From the NCBI RefSeq assembly GCF_003952525.1, contig NZ_CP034451.1, positions 5,804,501 to 5,868,500 on the forward strand: a DNA stretch of 64,000 nt, read 5' to 3'. Below are positions 53,431 to 62,314 of the stretch, piece by piece; position 1 is the first letter of the stretch, and each line of letters starts with the position of its first letter. This DNA is from Mesorhizobium sp. M3A.F.Ca.ET.080.04.2.1. Its GTDB lineage: Bacteria > Pseudomonadota > Alphaproteobacteria > Rhizobiales > Rhizobiaceae. The notes beneath the pieces are model-generated. The model had not been told where the DNA came from. It was given only the letters and a program-made list of their open reading frames with translations, and made no database searches. The position numbers were made by a program, and so were the translations under genes.

Positions 53431-53485
53431 CTTGAAAAGACTGGTACGCCCAAGGGGAATCGAACCCCTGTTACCGCCGTGAAAG
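53431..53485. repeat. Attachment-site repeat, copy 2 (3' half of tRNA-Glu)
   Basis: Identical to 46910-46964 over 55 bp. Again only the 3' half of tRNA-Glu is present: the 5' side reads GGCCT rather than CCGCC, so no functional tRNA is formed. It marks the junction between element 1 and element 2. The intact tRNA-Glu should lie at the far end of element 2, beyond 64 kb. Confidence 0.9.
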
Positions 53486-53646
53486 AGGCCGATTAGCTCG
53501 TTTCTCCGAGCTAGCGCTGGCTAAGTCAAGCCTTTGATTGTTCGAAATTTTTCCCATTTTGATGAGCGCAGGGGCTAGCGCTGGCGCGCCCCGGATATTA
53601 CCCTACTTTTTACCTCGTCGTGGTGCGCGGTAACTGGAGGTGAAAC

Positions 53647-54969
53647 GTGGCAAGGACGGTCAGGGACTCGAAATTGGAGACGCGGGCGGCCCGGTCCAGG
53701 CTTCCGAAGAGTAAGGACCCCTACTGGCGAACGGTTGTTCCCGGCGAACTTCATCTGGGCTACCGAAAAAGGCGCGCCGATGCGCCAGGAAAGTGGGTCA
53801 TGCGTCGCTACTTGGGCGCGATGGGCGTGGGCAAGAGTCCCTACCATAAGGAAACGCTTGGATTTGCCGACGACTACCAGGACGCAGACGGATTGACAGT
53901 GCTGTCCTACGCCGACGCGCAGCGAGTTGCTCACGAGCGAGCGAAGCTCGCTTCGCCAATTACGTCGGGCGCGTTCCCCCAGCATCCGACAGTGCGCGAC
54001 GTCGTCGCGGACTATATCACCTTTCTAAAGGCGGAGCGGCGAAGCGGGCGTGACGCCGAGAGGCGCGCGAACAATTTCATCCTTCCCGAGCTGGGCGGCC
54101 TGAAAGTCGGCGAGCTGACCACCGACCGATTGGTCCAGTGGCGCGACGCGATGGCCATCAAACCAGCCCGCCTGAGAACGGGAAAGGACAGGGCCACCGG
54201 CGAGAGGAAAGAGCAGCGCTACCGGCCTGCACCGACCACCCCCGGCGAGGGTCGAGCGCGGCGCGCGACGGTCAATCGGACGCTGACTGTGCTCAAGGCA
54301 GCGCTGAACCGCGCGTTCGAGCATGGCCGGGTCAACGACGACCTCGCGTGGCGCCGACTGAAGCCATTTGACAAGGTTGATGTAGCCCGCCCCGGGCACC
54401 TTTCAGTCGCAGAGGCTCAGCGGCTCATCAAAGCCGCCGACGCCGACAGCGGCTTCCGTCACATAGCCCACGGCGCGCTCTTGACCGGTTGCCGCTATGG
54501 GGAGCTGTGCCGACTGCTGGTCGGCGACTTTGAACGCGGCCGCATCGTGGTGCGCGAATCGAAGAGTGGGAAGCCGCGCGACGTTCGACTGACCGACGAG
54601 GGGGTGGCCTTCTTCAAGTCACTCACGGCGGGCCGCCCGACGGATGGCCTGATGTTTGCGCACGCTGACGGCTCGGCGTGGGCCAAATCCCATCAGGCGA
54701 GGCCCATGCGCGACGCCTGCGCCGCCGCGAAGATCATTCCGGCCGTGGGCTTCCACCAGCTGCGCCACACGTGGGCCTCACTGGCTGTGATGAACGGGAT
54801 GCCGCTTATGATCGTGGCAGAGAACCTAGGCCACGCCGACACGCGCATGGTCGAGAAGCACTATGGCCATTTAACCGAGGACTATCGGGACCAAGCGATC
54901 CGCGTAAGTGGACCGCGCTTCGGGGTGACGATGGTGGGGAACGTCGTGCCAATGGAGATGCGACGGTGA
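53647..54969 (+). CDS. Tyrosine site-specific integrase (element 2)
   Basis: A 440-aa tyrosine recombinase. The same architecture as integrase 1 with an insertion in the core-binding domain. Catalytic residues: Arg283 (TGCRYGEL), His370 and Arg373 (FHQLRHTW), His396 (LGHAD), Tyr406 (KHYGHL). The GTG at 53647 has GGAGG upstream at proper spacing. It lies next to att copy 2, supporting integration into the same tRNA-Glu gene. The stop overlaps the next start (GTGA). Confidence 0.95.
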   Translation: MARTVRDSKLETRAARSRLPKSKDPYWRTVVPGELHLGYRKRRADAPGKWVMRRYLGAMGVGKSPYHKETLGFADDYQDADGLTVLSYADAQRVAHERAKLASPITSGAFPQHPTVRDVVADYITFLKAERRSGRDAERRANNFILPELGGLKVGELTTDRLVQWRDAMAIKPARLRTGKDRATGERKEQRYRPAPTTPGEGRARRATVNRTLTVLKAALNRAFEHGRVNDDLAWRRLKPFDKVDVARPGHLSVAEAQRLIKAADADSGFRHIAHGALLTGCRYGELCRLLVGDFERGRIVVRESKSGKPRDVRLTDEGVAFFKSLTAGRPTDGLMFAHADGSAWAKSHQARPMRDACAAAKIIPAVGFHQLRHTWASLAVMNGMPLMIVAENLGHADTRMVEKHYGHLTEDYRDQAIRVSGPRFGVTMVGNVVPMEMRR

Positions 54970-55373
54970 GTCACGTCCGGCGTGCTCACCCCGAAGGTCC
55001 GGCGTCGGAGCAAGAGAGCCTTTCGTCCATTGTTGATCGTATCTCGAAACTCAAGAGCGGGATCACGAAGGGCGAGCGCGACGCATACGCGGCCCTAGTT
55101 GCGAGTGGCAGGCCACTCACGGATAGAGATCGTGAGGCGATTGCGCTGATAGAAAATCCGCCGTCTGGTCGCCCACGAATGACCGATTGGCAGCGGGCCA
55201 ACAAAGCCCTGCGACGGGTGCTGTTTCGGTGCTTATTGCAGGAAGAGATTGCTCGAATGAAGGCTATTGGCGAGCGTCCGCGAGGCGGTCTTAGGACAGC
55301 AGCAATCCAGCGGTTGTCGGATCGTCATAGTGTTTCTGTCGATCAGATCCAGAACAGCCTCAAGGGCAAATAG
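54966..55373 (+). CDS. Hypothetical protein coupled to integrase 2
   Basis: A 135-aa basic protein from a GTG overlapping the integrase stop. Residues LSSIVDRISKLKSGITKGERDAYAALVAS suggest helices, and SGRPRMTDWQRANKALRRVLFRCLLQEEIARMK precedes a C-terminal segment with SDRHSVSVDQIQ, an HTH-like end. It could be a DNA-binding partner of the integrase. No family recognised. Confidence 0.65.
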   Translation: MSHVRRAHPEGPASEQESLSSIVDRISKLKSGITKGERDAYAALVASGRPLTDRDREAIALIENPPSGRPRMTDWQRANKALRRVLFRCLLQEEIARMKAIGERPRGGLRTAAIQRLSDRHSVSVDQIQNSLKGK

Positions 55374-55444
55374 ATACCCTTTTTTACCCTTATTTGCGGT
55401 GGCCCGCTTAGGCTATACCTGGCTAAGTAGCTGGAGTTAAGCCA

Positions 55445-55717
55445 ATGAAACATATGGATAAATCGGGGCACAACATAGACACGGCGATCTCGATTCCCGA
55501 GTTCTGTCGCCGCTTCGGGATCAGCACACCAACTTACTACTCTATACGCGCAAAAGGCCGGGGCCCACGCGAGGTTCGCATAGCTGGCTCGGTCGTGCGC
55601 ATAACGCCGGAGGCCATCTGCGACTGGCTCGCCGACGCCCAGGACGAAGAAAAGACGGCGGATCAGCGTGCCAGAATGAAGGCGCGCTCGAAGTATGCAC
55701 TCTCGGGCGGCCGGTAG
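55445..55717 (+). CDS. AlpA/excisionase-like HTH protein (element 2)
   Basis: A 90-aa MerR-type HTH protein: ISIPEFCRRFGISTPTYYSI is the helix-turn-helix and RGPREVRIAGSVVRITPEAICDWLAD the wing, closely parallel to the element 1 AlpA-like protein. Probable integrase activator or excisionase. ATG 55445 follows GGAGTTAAGCCA. Confidence 0.85.
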   Translation: MKHMDKSGHNIDTAISIPEFCRRFGISTPTYYSIRAKGRGPREVRIAGSVVRITPEAICDWLADAQDEEKTADQRARMKARSKYALSGGR

Positions 55718-55721
55718 AACC

Positions 55722-56183
55722 ATGAACAGGAGGGAAAGGGAGCGCACGCGTGTCGGCCGCCGTGTCGACGGTACATTGTTCGAGCGAGTGGCGGCTGCGG
55801 TGCGGGTTCAAGGCGGCGTTCGCGAGACGGTGTCGCTCAACAGCTTCGACGACCAAAGCCCGAGGTTCCGGGTGTACCGCCTGGACGATGCCGGGGTCGT
55901 GGTTCCGAAGGAGTGCGCCGCGCTCGCGCGTGGCATAGCAATCGAGGCTGGACTGCTGCGGCGAGCCCAGCTTGAGGCAGCAGCCGACCGCACGTGCAAG
56001 CGCGCCATCTTACGCGCGAATCCGGCAGCGCCAGCGGTTCAATTCAACCGGTACGAGGTCGCCCTGCTCTGGGCGATCGAAGAGGACGATTACGCCGTGC
56101 TGCAAGCCACCGGACACGACCCCGTGGCCGTGCTGGACATGGATAGCCTGCCTATTCCGGGAGATAGGCACGATGCCTTCTGA
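55722..56183 (+). CDS. Hypothetical protein before primase (element 2)
   Basis: A 153-aa protein from ATG 55722 (MNRRERERTRVGRR). Middle: VSLNSFDDQSPRFRVYRLDDAGVVVPKECAAL; end: EVALLWAIEEDDYAVLQATGHDP. No domain recognised. Its 3' end overlaps the primase gene by 11 bp, so expression is likely coupled. Confidence 0.6.
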   Translation: MNRRERERTRVGRRVDGTLFERVAAAVRVQGGVRETVSLNSFDDQSPRFRVYRLDDAGVVVPKECAALARGIAIEAGLLRRAQLEAAADRTCKRAILRANPAAPAVQFNRYEVALLWAIEEDDYAVLQATGHDPVAVLDMDSLPIPGDRHDAF

Positions 56184-58254
56184 TCCGATTTCGACACGAT
56201 CGAAGCCGGATCAGGCACAGCGCCTTCTAGATTTGTTCGCCGGCGCGCAGGATTACCACGGCACATACAACCATCTTGAGGTTGTGTCACCGAAGGCCGG
56301 CGTAAAGGTCGAGATAAAAAGCTCAGCTCGCACGGTCAAAACTGGACCGACGGTAGAGCTGTGGCGGAGGCACCTCGCCGGCGTCTATCCGCTGGGGGTG
56401 TCGCCGCATCGGTCGGATGACATGTGCATCTGGGGCGCGATCGACGTCGACGACTACATTGCCCCTTCATTGCTCTCTGACCTAAACGCGATCATCGAGC
56501 GAGACAAACTTCCTGTTACAATCTGCCGATCGAAGTCTGGAGGAGCACACCTGCTGTTGTTCGCGACCGATCCGGTTCCGGCGTCGCAGATGCAGGACTT
56601 CCTAAGGGCTACCGCTGCCTGCCTCGGCTTGCCCCCGAAGACAGAGGTATTTCCGAAGCAGCGAAGCCTAAGCCAACTGCCCCCTGACGACGACGGTCAT
56701 AAGTGGCCGAGCTGGCTAAACATGCCTTATTTCGGAGGCGACCAAACGGACCGCTTCGCCGTGAAGAGGGGCGGCCTGGCGATGACCGCCGAGGAGTTTC
56801 TGTACACGGCTGAGAGCCGAAAGGTCGCGCCTGGCCAGATAGCGGCTCCGCTGCCGACGCGGCAGAGCAAGCCGTCTGAAACCGCTCCAACGGTTTCCGA
56901 GTTCGATGAGTGGTTTGCTGCGAAGTTGCTCAAGCTGGCCGATGCTCCGCGGAAAGACGCTGACAACAGTCTATTTCGGCTAGCTATTGACCTAGGCCGA
57001 TGGGCGAATGCCGTCAATGTGGACCTTGACGCCGGCGAGCTGAAAGCGCGTGCGGCGTGGCATCAACGAGGAAAGAGCGACGCCGACTTCGACCAGTGCT
57101 GGCGATACAACCTGAACAAGGGCATGCGACTGGGCAATCCGCCGCGTCTCGTCAACGGGCGGGTGCTGCCGGTGGTTACGAATCTGTCAGAATTCACCAT
57201 CGTGCCAGTCGAGTGGCTATGGCCGGGACGAATCGCCGTCGGCAAGCTATCGATCGTTGCTGGCCACCCCGGCTTAGGAAAGTCGCAGCTGACGATGTAC
57301 ATTGCGGCGAAAGTCACGACCGGAGGCGCATGGCCGTTCGACGAGGGAGTCGCGAAGCTAGGAAGGGTTCTAGTCTTGTCGGCGGAGGACGATCCCGCCG
57401 ACACCATCCTGCCACGAATGCTTGCCGCAGGTGGTGACCCGGCTTCGGTCACGGTGCTGGAGGCAGTGAGGGCCAAAGAAGGCGACCGGACCTTCGATCT
57501 AAGTACGGACATCGACGCTCTAGACCGCGAACTCGACGATGGTGACTATGTGCTTGTAATCGTCGATCCAATATCAGCCTATCTCGGCAACACGGGCAGG
57601 ATGGACTCGAACAGTAACACGCACGTTCGCGGGGTCCTTGAGCCGCTTAAAAGACTGGCCGAAGCGCACCGGGTCGCAATCGTATGCGTGACTCATCTAA
57701 TCAAGGCCGGCGGTCGCGAGGCCATCGGAAGCGTGAACGGCAGTGTAGCCTTCGTTGCGGCGGCGCGGACAGTGCTGATCGTTTCGAAGGAGATCGAGGA
57801 GGTCGAAGACGAGGACGGCAGGAAGGAGAAGTTCGAAACCGGTCGGCGGTTGGTTGCGGTGGCAAAGAACAACATCGGTCCCGATAGTGCCGACCAGACG
57901 ATGGTTTACGAGGTTGCGACGCGCGAGATCTGCCAAGGGATCGTTGCCCCGTACGTCCACTGGGCCGAAAAGAAGCAGATGACCGCCGATGAGGCGATCG
58001 GTTATCGCAACGACACGAAGCCGGGGCCAAAGACGGCCAAGAAGGACAGGGCGGCTGCTCTACTGCGACGCATGCTGCGGGACGGACCGGTAGCGATGAC
58101 CGAGCTGGTCCGGTTCGCCGAGGCCGAGGGGATTGGCCGAGACACATTGGACAATGCCAAGAATCAGATAGGCGTGAAGAGCAACAAGACGCCGGGGAAG
58201 AACGGCGCTTGGCTCTGGTATCTGCCGGGGAGGCAGGAGGAGCTACCGATCTAG
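56173..58254 (+). CDS. AEP primase - RecA-fold helicase fusion (RepA-like, element 2)
   Basis: A 693-aa replication protein. An N-terminal archaeo-eukaryotic primase-type domain of the TOTE kind (WRRHLAGVYPLGVSPHR; catalytic Asp91 and Asp93 in GAIDVDD; SKSGGAH at 120-126) is followed by a small PriCT-like helical region and a RepA/RecA ATPase. The latter has Walker A GHPGLGKS at 364-371, Walker B LVIVDPISAYLG and VCVTHLIKAGG. The C-terminal 60 residues look like a winged helix. It resembles the pri-rep of satellites, allowing replication independent of a host primase. Direct repeats follow 3 bp after the stop. Confidence 0.85.
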   Translation: MPSDPISTRSKPDQAQRLLDLFAGAQDYHGTYNHLEVVSPKAGVKVEIKSSARTVKTGPTVELWRRHLAGVYPLGVSPHRSDDMCIWGAIDVDDYIAPSLLSDLNAIIERDKLPVTICRSKSGGAHLLLFATDPVPASQMQDFLRATAACLGLPPKTEVFPKQRSLSQLPPDDDGHKWPSWLNMPYFGGDQTDRFAVKRGGLAMTAEEFLYTAESRKVAPGQIAAPLPTRQSKPSETAPTVSEFDEWFAAKLLKLADAPRKDADNSLFRLAIDLGRWANAVNVDLDAGELKARAAWHQRGKSDADFDQCWRYNLNKGMRLGNPPRLVNGRVLPVVTNLSEFTIVPVEWLWPGRIAVGKLSIVAGHPGLGKSQLTMYIAAKVTTGGAWPFDEGVAKLGRVLVLSAEDDPADTILPRMLAAGGDPASVTVLEAVRAKEGDRTFDLSTDIDALDRELDDGDYVLVIVDPISAYLGNTGRMDSNSNTHVRGVLEPLKRLAEAHRVAIVCVTHLIKAGGREAIGSVNGSVAFVAAARTVLIVSKEIEEVEDEDGRKEKFETGRRLVAVAKNNIGPDSADQTMVYEVATREICQGIVAPYVHWAEKKQMTADEAIGYRNDTKPGPKTAKKDRAAALLRRMLRDGPVAMTELVRFAEAEGIGRDTLDNAKNQIGVKSNKTPGKNGAWLWYLPGRQEELPI

Positions 58255-58256
58255 CC

Positions 58257-58390
58257 GGTAAGGCGGTAGGGTAGGCCCCACACAATAATCCTACCCCCTT
58301 TACCGGGTTACCTTTTTTCAAACCGAAACAAGGTAAGGCGGTAAGGCGCTACCGGCCCTAGGGTCCTTAACCGCTTCCGGCCGCTTCCGG
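58257..58390. repeat. Direct repeats after the primase gene, putative origin (element 2)
   Basis: Two exact 12-bp copies of GGTAAGGCGGTA (58257-58268 and 58332-58343), the first 3 bp after the rep stop. Between them are inverted TACC/TTACC motifs and a T run (58313-58318). A tandem CCGCTTCCGG pair follows (58371-58380, 58381-58390). The position equals that of the iteron cluster in element 1. Origin function is inferred. Confidence 0.55.
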
Positions 58391-58502
58391 CGAAATGGGT
58401 CGTCGGATATGCTCCAAGTCGAAGTTACCTCTTTAATGTCTCTTGGAGCTGTGCTCACCCTCATAATATAGATAGTGCGTAGCTAAAGATTGGGGGTTCG
58501 GA

Positions 58503-59006
58503 ATGTATGTCTATCGCCTATCGTATTTGCTCGTCATGAGCGTCATCTCAGTTATGTCCTTTGGATATCCCGCTCGTGCGGACTGGCAGTTCACGCGGTG
58601 GGGCATGACTGAGCAGGAAGTGAGGGTTGCCACCGGCGGCACCGCTGCAAAGCCAAAAATCGTCGACGAGATCACTCGCAAAGGCGTCCATCATCTTCTG
58701 AGCAGTCCCTACGCGACCGAGGAGTTCAACTTCGAAGCTAGGTATATGTTCGACTCCAAAGGGTTGAGTGGGGTTAGGCTGGATGTGCAGAACGCATCAG
58801 AAGGAAAGTGCATGAGACTTAGGTACGTGTTGAAGGAAGCCTACGGAGCATCTGTCGACGATCGGGACGGCGAGGTTCTTCACACGACGGACTGGCGTGA
58901 CACAGCGAACCAAAATTCCATCTACTATAGATACTTCAAGCTCACTCCCACCTGCAGCATCGACTACGAAAAACTCCCAAAGGCCGGGGAATCGGGCGGT
59001 CTGTGA
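58503..59006 (+). CDS. Secreted hypothetical protein (element 2 cargo)
   Basis: A 167-aa protein with a signal peptide (YLLVMSVISVMSFGYPARA|DW). The mature part begins DWQFTRWGMTEQEVRVATGG, a pattern common in small exported proteins of alphaproteobacteria, and has cysteines in GKCMRLRY and PTCSIDY that may pair. It follows the origin-like repeats and precedes the minus-strand caspase gene. Function unknown. Confidence 0.75.
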   Translation: MYVYRLSYLLVMSVISVMSFGYPARADWQFTRWGMTEQEVRVATGGTAAKPKIVDEITRKGVHHLLSSPYATEEFNFEARYMFDSKGLSGVRLDVQNASEGKCMRLRYVLKEAYGASVDDRDGEVLHTTDWRDTANQNSIYYRYFKLTPTCSIDYEKLPKAGESGGL

Positions 59007-59234
59007 CACGCAGCGGCTCAAATCTTTGCTAACGCCCCACTCCCGTTATTCTCCTCCGTCGCAGCGTCGATTGGGCCGGCGCGCCCTCCGCCGCTCGGGC
59101 CGCAGGGACACCCTACACGATGGCGGTGGCAGCGACGGTGGCGCTAGTTCGGGCGCGCATAAGCGCCGCCTGGAGGGGCAGCGGCAGTCGGCGCCTAGTC
59201 TGCCGCGCCGAAGGACACAGTCATTCTCTCATAG

Positions 59235-60650
59235 CTATTCCGTAGAACTCCGGACCACCGCCTTGATGTGGCCGACCACTAGCTCTTTGAGCTGGTTGAA
59301 GATCAAATGTGCAACCTCGGTCGGCTCGGAGTTCCAACTTCTTTCAAACCATCTACGCTTCAGCTCAACTCCGACCGAATCATAAGCGTTCCAGTCGTTC
59401 AGAGAATGAATCCGAGGACCCTCGAAAATATAGCAATTATTAAGACTAGGTGCGCATGTAACGAGAAGTGTTATCTTCTTTATACTTCGAAAGAGCGGCG
59501 TCATGACTATTTGCATCTGTACTGAATCGAGCGAGCAGTTGAGATTTAGGGAAAATTTCTCGTCATACTCAGTTCCCGGTATTCGGCCAACAAACGCTGA
59601 CGCCATAATGGCAGAAAAATAATCTTTCTTGATCGGCGTTCTTATTATCTCCGCTGATACAAAATTGTCCGGTCGATTTTCCTTGTTCAAACATCTGACG
59701 ATGAATTCGTCATCTCTGTCGTCCGTATAATTCTTAAACTCAGAGAACTCAACGGTATAACAATCCCCAAAAGAGCTCCCGTTTGTAAATAAGCCTCTTA
59801 GTGTGGAAAAAAGTTTAGCAATGTAAGCCTCCATCTTCTGGCGGTCGGCATAGTCAGATTCGATAGCCTTTAATTTTGCAAGCAAGGATTCGTCACCACT
59901 TGAAATTTCTGACGAGGTATCATCCTTAGTTGGATTCAACGCAGGCGGCGCAAGAGTGGTTCTAACCAGCGCCAGCTTTGAGGCATCATCAACAAAGGTT
60001 TCCCGGCCGGTCCACTGACTGATAAAGTGTGGCGTTTGATCATTATTGTTGATGAATAAGTCTCTTAACGATCCAATTATGTCCATGTAGTATATAGGGC
60101 CGTCGTTTTTCTTAAGTAGAACGTTCATGAATTGCTGAGTAAAAAGGCTAAGAGGATCACCGGTTAAGCTATTCTGATTGTCCAGGCAAGATGCTATTTG
60201 GATCAGCTTTTTGAACGCTGCTTTATCGTCTCTCCAGAATGCATCCGACTTGATAAGCAGCGTACCGGAGTTGCAGGCGTCAATCAATTTGACCACCAAC
60301 CCCGGATCAGTGGCGCGCAAGAGTGAGTGTAAATCTGTATTAGATAACCCTGTCTCATTAGGACGATCTATATCGAAATCTCTTGCGCAATAGAAGAAGT
60401 CGGTTGTGTGATGGTACCCGTGTCCCGTAAAATAGAAGAATACTTCACCATTGCTCACAGGGGTGGAAAGTGCGTCGCGAAGTGCCTCTTTCATTTCGGC
60501 AGCGCTGACGTCAAGCAACTCTAGAACTCGGTCAAACTTTTGCGTTGCTACGATAGCTGACTTAATTGCAGCAACATCATGTTTGCAGCACGGGAGGTGC
60601 TTCTGTTTCTCGTACTGTGCATTGCCAATTAGGATTGCAATATTTGCCAC
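59235..60650 (-). CDS. Caspase-like (C14) peptidase with unknown C-terminal domain
   Basis: A 471-aa protein. The N-terminal caspase-hemoglobinase fold (about 1-230) has the catalytic His77 in FYFTGHGYHH and Cys126 in KLIDACNSG, with ILIGNAQY at the start as in metacaspase-like C14 domains. The C-terminal half (about 240-471) contains a possible coiled coil (LLAKLKAIESDYADRQKMEAYIAKL) and beta-rich segments, family unknown. The gene is visibly richer in A+T than its surroundings, indicating separate origin. Bacterial caspases occur in abortive-infection systems, so a defence role is inferred. No partner such as a NACHT or gasdermin gene is seen next to it. Confidence 0.85.
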   Translation of the reverse strand: MANIAILIGNAQYEKQKHLPCCKHDVAAIKSAIVATQKFDRVLELLDVSAAEMKEALRDALSTPVSNGEVFFYFTGHGYHHTTDFFYCARDFDIDRPNETGLSNTDLHSLLRATDPGLVVKLIDACNSGTLLIKSDAFWRDDKAAFKKLIQIASCLDNQNSLTGDPLSLFTQQFMNVLLKKNDGPIYYMDIIGSLRDLFINNNDQTPHFISQWTGRETFVDDASKLALVRTTLAPPALNPTKDDTSSEISSGDESLLAKLKAIESDYADRQKMEAYIAKLFSTLRGLFTNGSSFGDCYTVEFSEFKNYTDDRDDEFIVRCLNKENRPDNFVSAEIIRTPIKKDYFSAIMASAFVGRIPGTEYDEKFSLNLNCSLDSVQMQIVMTPLFRSIKKITLLVTCAPSLNNCYIFEGPRIHSLNDWNAYDSVGVELKRRWFERSWNSEPTEVAHLIFNQLKELVVGHIKAVVRSSTE

Positions 60651-60901
60651 AACCGGCCCTTGATTAATCTAACGACCAGAGTGCCCGTTTGGAGCCAACC
60701 TGGATTCGGGAACCGAATCCTAACGCGATTTTTGGACCGCCAGTCAATCCATCTAATCAGCCGCGTCCCATTTAACATTTAACAGGTTTCTCTGTCTGCC
60801 GCGCGGCTCGGGTGCGATGTGGTGGCTGTGCAAAAAGGGCTCGCACGAACCCCGCCGCCCCGGACGAACTTGAATTCTGATAACCGCATTCTCGCCCGAG
60901 A

Positions 60902-61519
60902 TTACATTTTGCAGCTTACCTGTTGAATGTCGCCGACCGCCAGCGGACCCTGCCATTGGCAATCAGCCTTGCCTTTTCGCGTTACCAAAACGATCGTCTC
61001 GCCCTCGTCCACGACGTATTCGCTTTGTTCGGTGGAGGGGGCAACCTCGCCATTTATCCGAACGACATAGTTCAACGGTGGCACTGGTTTCACAATGATC
61101 TTCACTCGGGGTCTATGGCTTATAATTCGCGAAACTGCAGCCGGGGAGAATGCTGCTTCTGCCCATTTCAGCTCTGCGCCCTCTACGGGGAGCCGGAGCT
61201 CCCCGTTGGTCCAAAATCCGGTTTTTCCCCCTGGGGTGGCAGTGATGTACCCTGTGTCCACCATCATGTCGTAAAGCTGCTTTACCTTGTCCGGGTTTAT
61301 TCCTGCTTCCATCCCGCTTTCTGGTAACTGTTGCGCGATCAAAAGCAGAAGAGTCTTTCTTGAAGCAGTTGTGACGACGATCCCGGTTTCCGCTGACCAA
61401 GTTGTTAGGGCGACGTCCGGCGAGAAACTGTATTTTTGATCCTCGGAGGCTGCGGTCAACGGGAATCCGAGTGCCAGCAAACCAATTGAAATAAGTTTCG
61501 CAAAACCTCTCTGCATCAT
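60902..61519 (-). CDS. Secreted hypothetical protein (cargo pair, second gene)
   Basis: A 205-aa protein with a signal peptide (LISIGLLALGFPLTAASE). Two parts are visible: a helical region (TLLLLIAQQLPESGMEAGINPDKVKQLYDMMVDTGYI) and a C-terminal beta-rich domain (VKIIVKPVPPLNYVVRINGE, CQWQGPLAVGDIQQVSC) with two cysteines. Its ATG overlaps the upstream membrane-protein stop by 4 bp, so they form an operon. Located 250 bp upstream of the caspase gene on the same strand. Confidence 0.7.
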   Translation of the reverse strand: MMQRGFAKLISIGLLALGFPLTAASEDQKYSFSPDVALTTWSAETGIVVTTASRKTLLLLIAQQLPESGMEAGINPDKVKQLYDMMVDTGYITATPGGKTGFWTNGELRLPVEGAELKWAEAAFSPAAVSRIISHRPRVKIIVKPVPPLNYVVRINGEVAPSTEQSEYVVDEGETIVLVTRKGKADCQWQGPLAVGDIQQVSCKM

Positions 61520-62019
61520 GTTTCCACCGTAGGATTGCCCATTCGCTCAAGGGCCTTTGCCAGGACTAGCAGGGCCAAGAAAAATATACCGACACCCATT
61601 GCCCAGAAATGAGCAACATAGGGGTTCTGTAGTGCCGCGGAATCTAGTTGACCCGCACAGCCGTCAAACCAGAGATTGGCGACAGCAAATTTCCACCATA
61701 TGGCATAGAATATTGCCTCGGACATCGCCAGAATGGCGAGGCCAATCAATATGAAGACTAGAGTGGTAATCCTGACCGCCGCTTGTATTCCAAGGAGTAT
61801 TGCCGCACACAGGCCGATTATCGCGGTGCACAGTGTTAGATCAAGGTCGATCACTTGATTTAGTATGTCGAAAGTCTGTTTTGTCTGCTCGCTAGAACTC
61901 GGCGCACAAATGCCACCTATCGGCGTGTGCCAAAAGCGGAAGATCGGAATCAACGAGAGTCCCATTGCGATCAATAAGACGATCAACGGCCAAATTCTGC
62001 CCCGTGCCACAACCACCAC
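61516..62019 (-). CDS. Four-helix membrane protein (cargo pair, first gene)
   Basis: A 167-aa inner-membrane protein with four helices: WPLIVLLIAMGLSLIPIF, LTLCTAIIGLCAAILLGIQA, TLVFILIGLAILAMSEAIFY, FWAMGVGIFFLALLVLA. Cysteines in GGICAPSS and FDGCAGQ lie in periplasmic loops. It is translationally coupled to the secreted protein gene. The start may be the GTG/ATG at 62019. No family recognised. Confidence 0.7.
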   Translation of the reverse strand: MVVVARGRIWPLIVLLIAMGLSLIPIFRFWHTPIGGICAPSSSEQTKQTFDILNQVIDLDLTLCTAIIGLCAAILLGIQAAVRITTLVFILIGLAILAMSEAIFYAIWWKFAVANLWFDGCAGQLDSAALQNPYVAHFWAMGVGIFFLALLVLAKALERMGNPTVET

Positions 62020-62314
62020 CCCGACGCCGTGTTTGATTTAGAGATACCGCCCCGACATCATTTCGGCAATGAGGTTGAAACAGTGGAGTAAACAGCAGAA
62101 GGGCGCCCTTGGGTCGCTAAGTAAAGGCCGCGAGTTTTCTGGGCCCATGCTCGCCGCTCGGCGCTACCCATCGATTAGATATTTTGGCGCGGGCGTCCGC
62201 CCCTACCGGGCGGAAACGGATAGCCCACGCTAGTCTCCAAAAGCTAAGATAATCAATTACTTAGATCGGATCGGCACGCTATACTTACCTTCGTCAGTTA
62301 ATATGGAGGTAAAT
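62020..62314. other. Divergent intergenic region of element 2
   Basis: About 295 bp between the minus-strand cargo pair and the plus-strand packaging genes. No gene is supported. It presumably holds both promoters; the A+T-rich part at 62235-62300 precedes the packaging operon. Confidence 0.5.

Larger units (their letters stand above)
46910..53485. mobile_element. Integrative element 1 (about 6.5 kb) at tRNA-Glu
   Basis: The element is bounded by identical 55-bp direct repeats (46910-46964 and 53431-53485) that are the 3' half of a tRNA-Glu gene. In order it holds a tyrosine integrase, a coupled small gene, AlpA-like regulator, three small genes including a zinc-finger/HNH-like one, a RepA-like ATPase, GTGAC/GTCAC repeats, a 75-bp tandem duplication, a TerS-like gene, a truncated terminase, three hairpins and a SieB-like gene. 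The gene order parallels element 2. Structural genes are missing, so it is either a minimal satellite or a deletion derivative. Confidence 0.8.
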
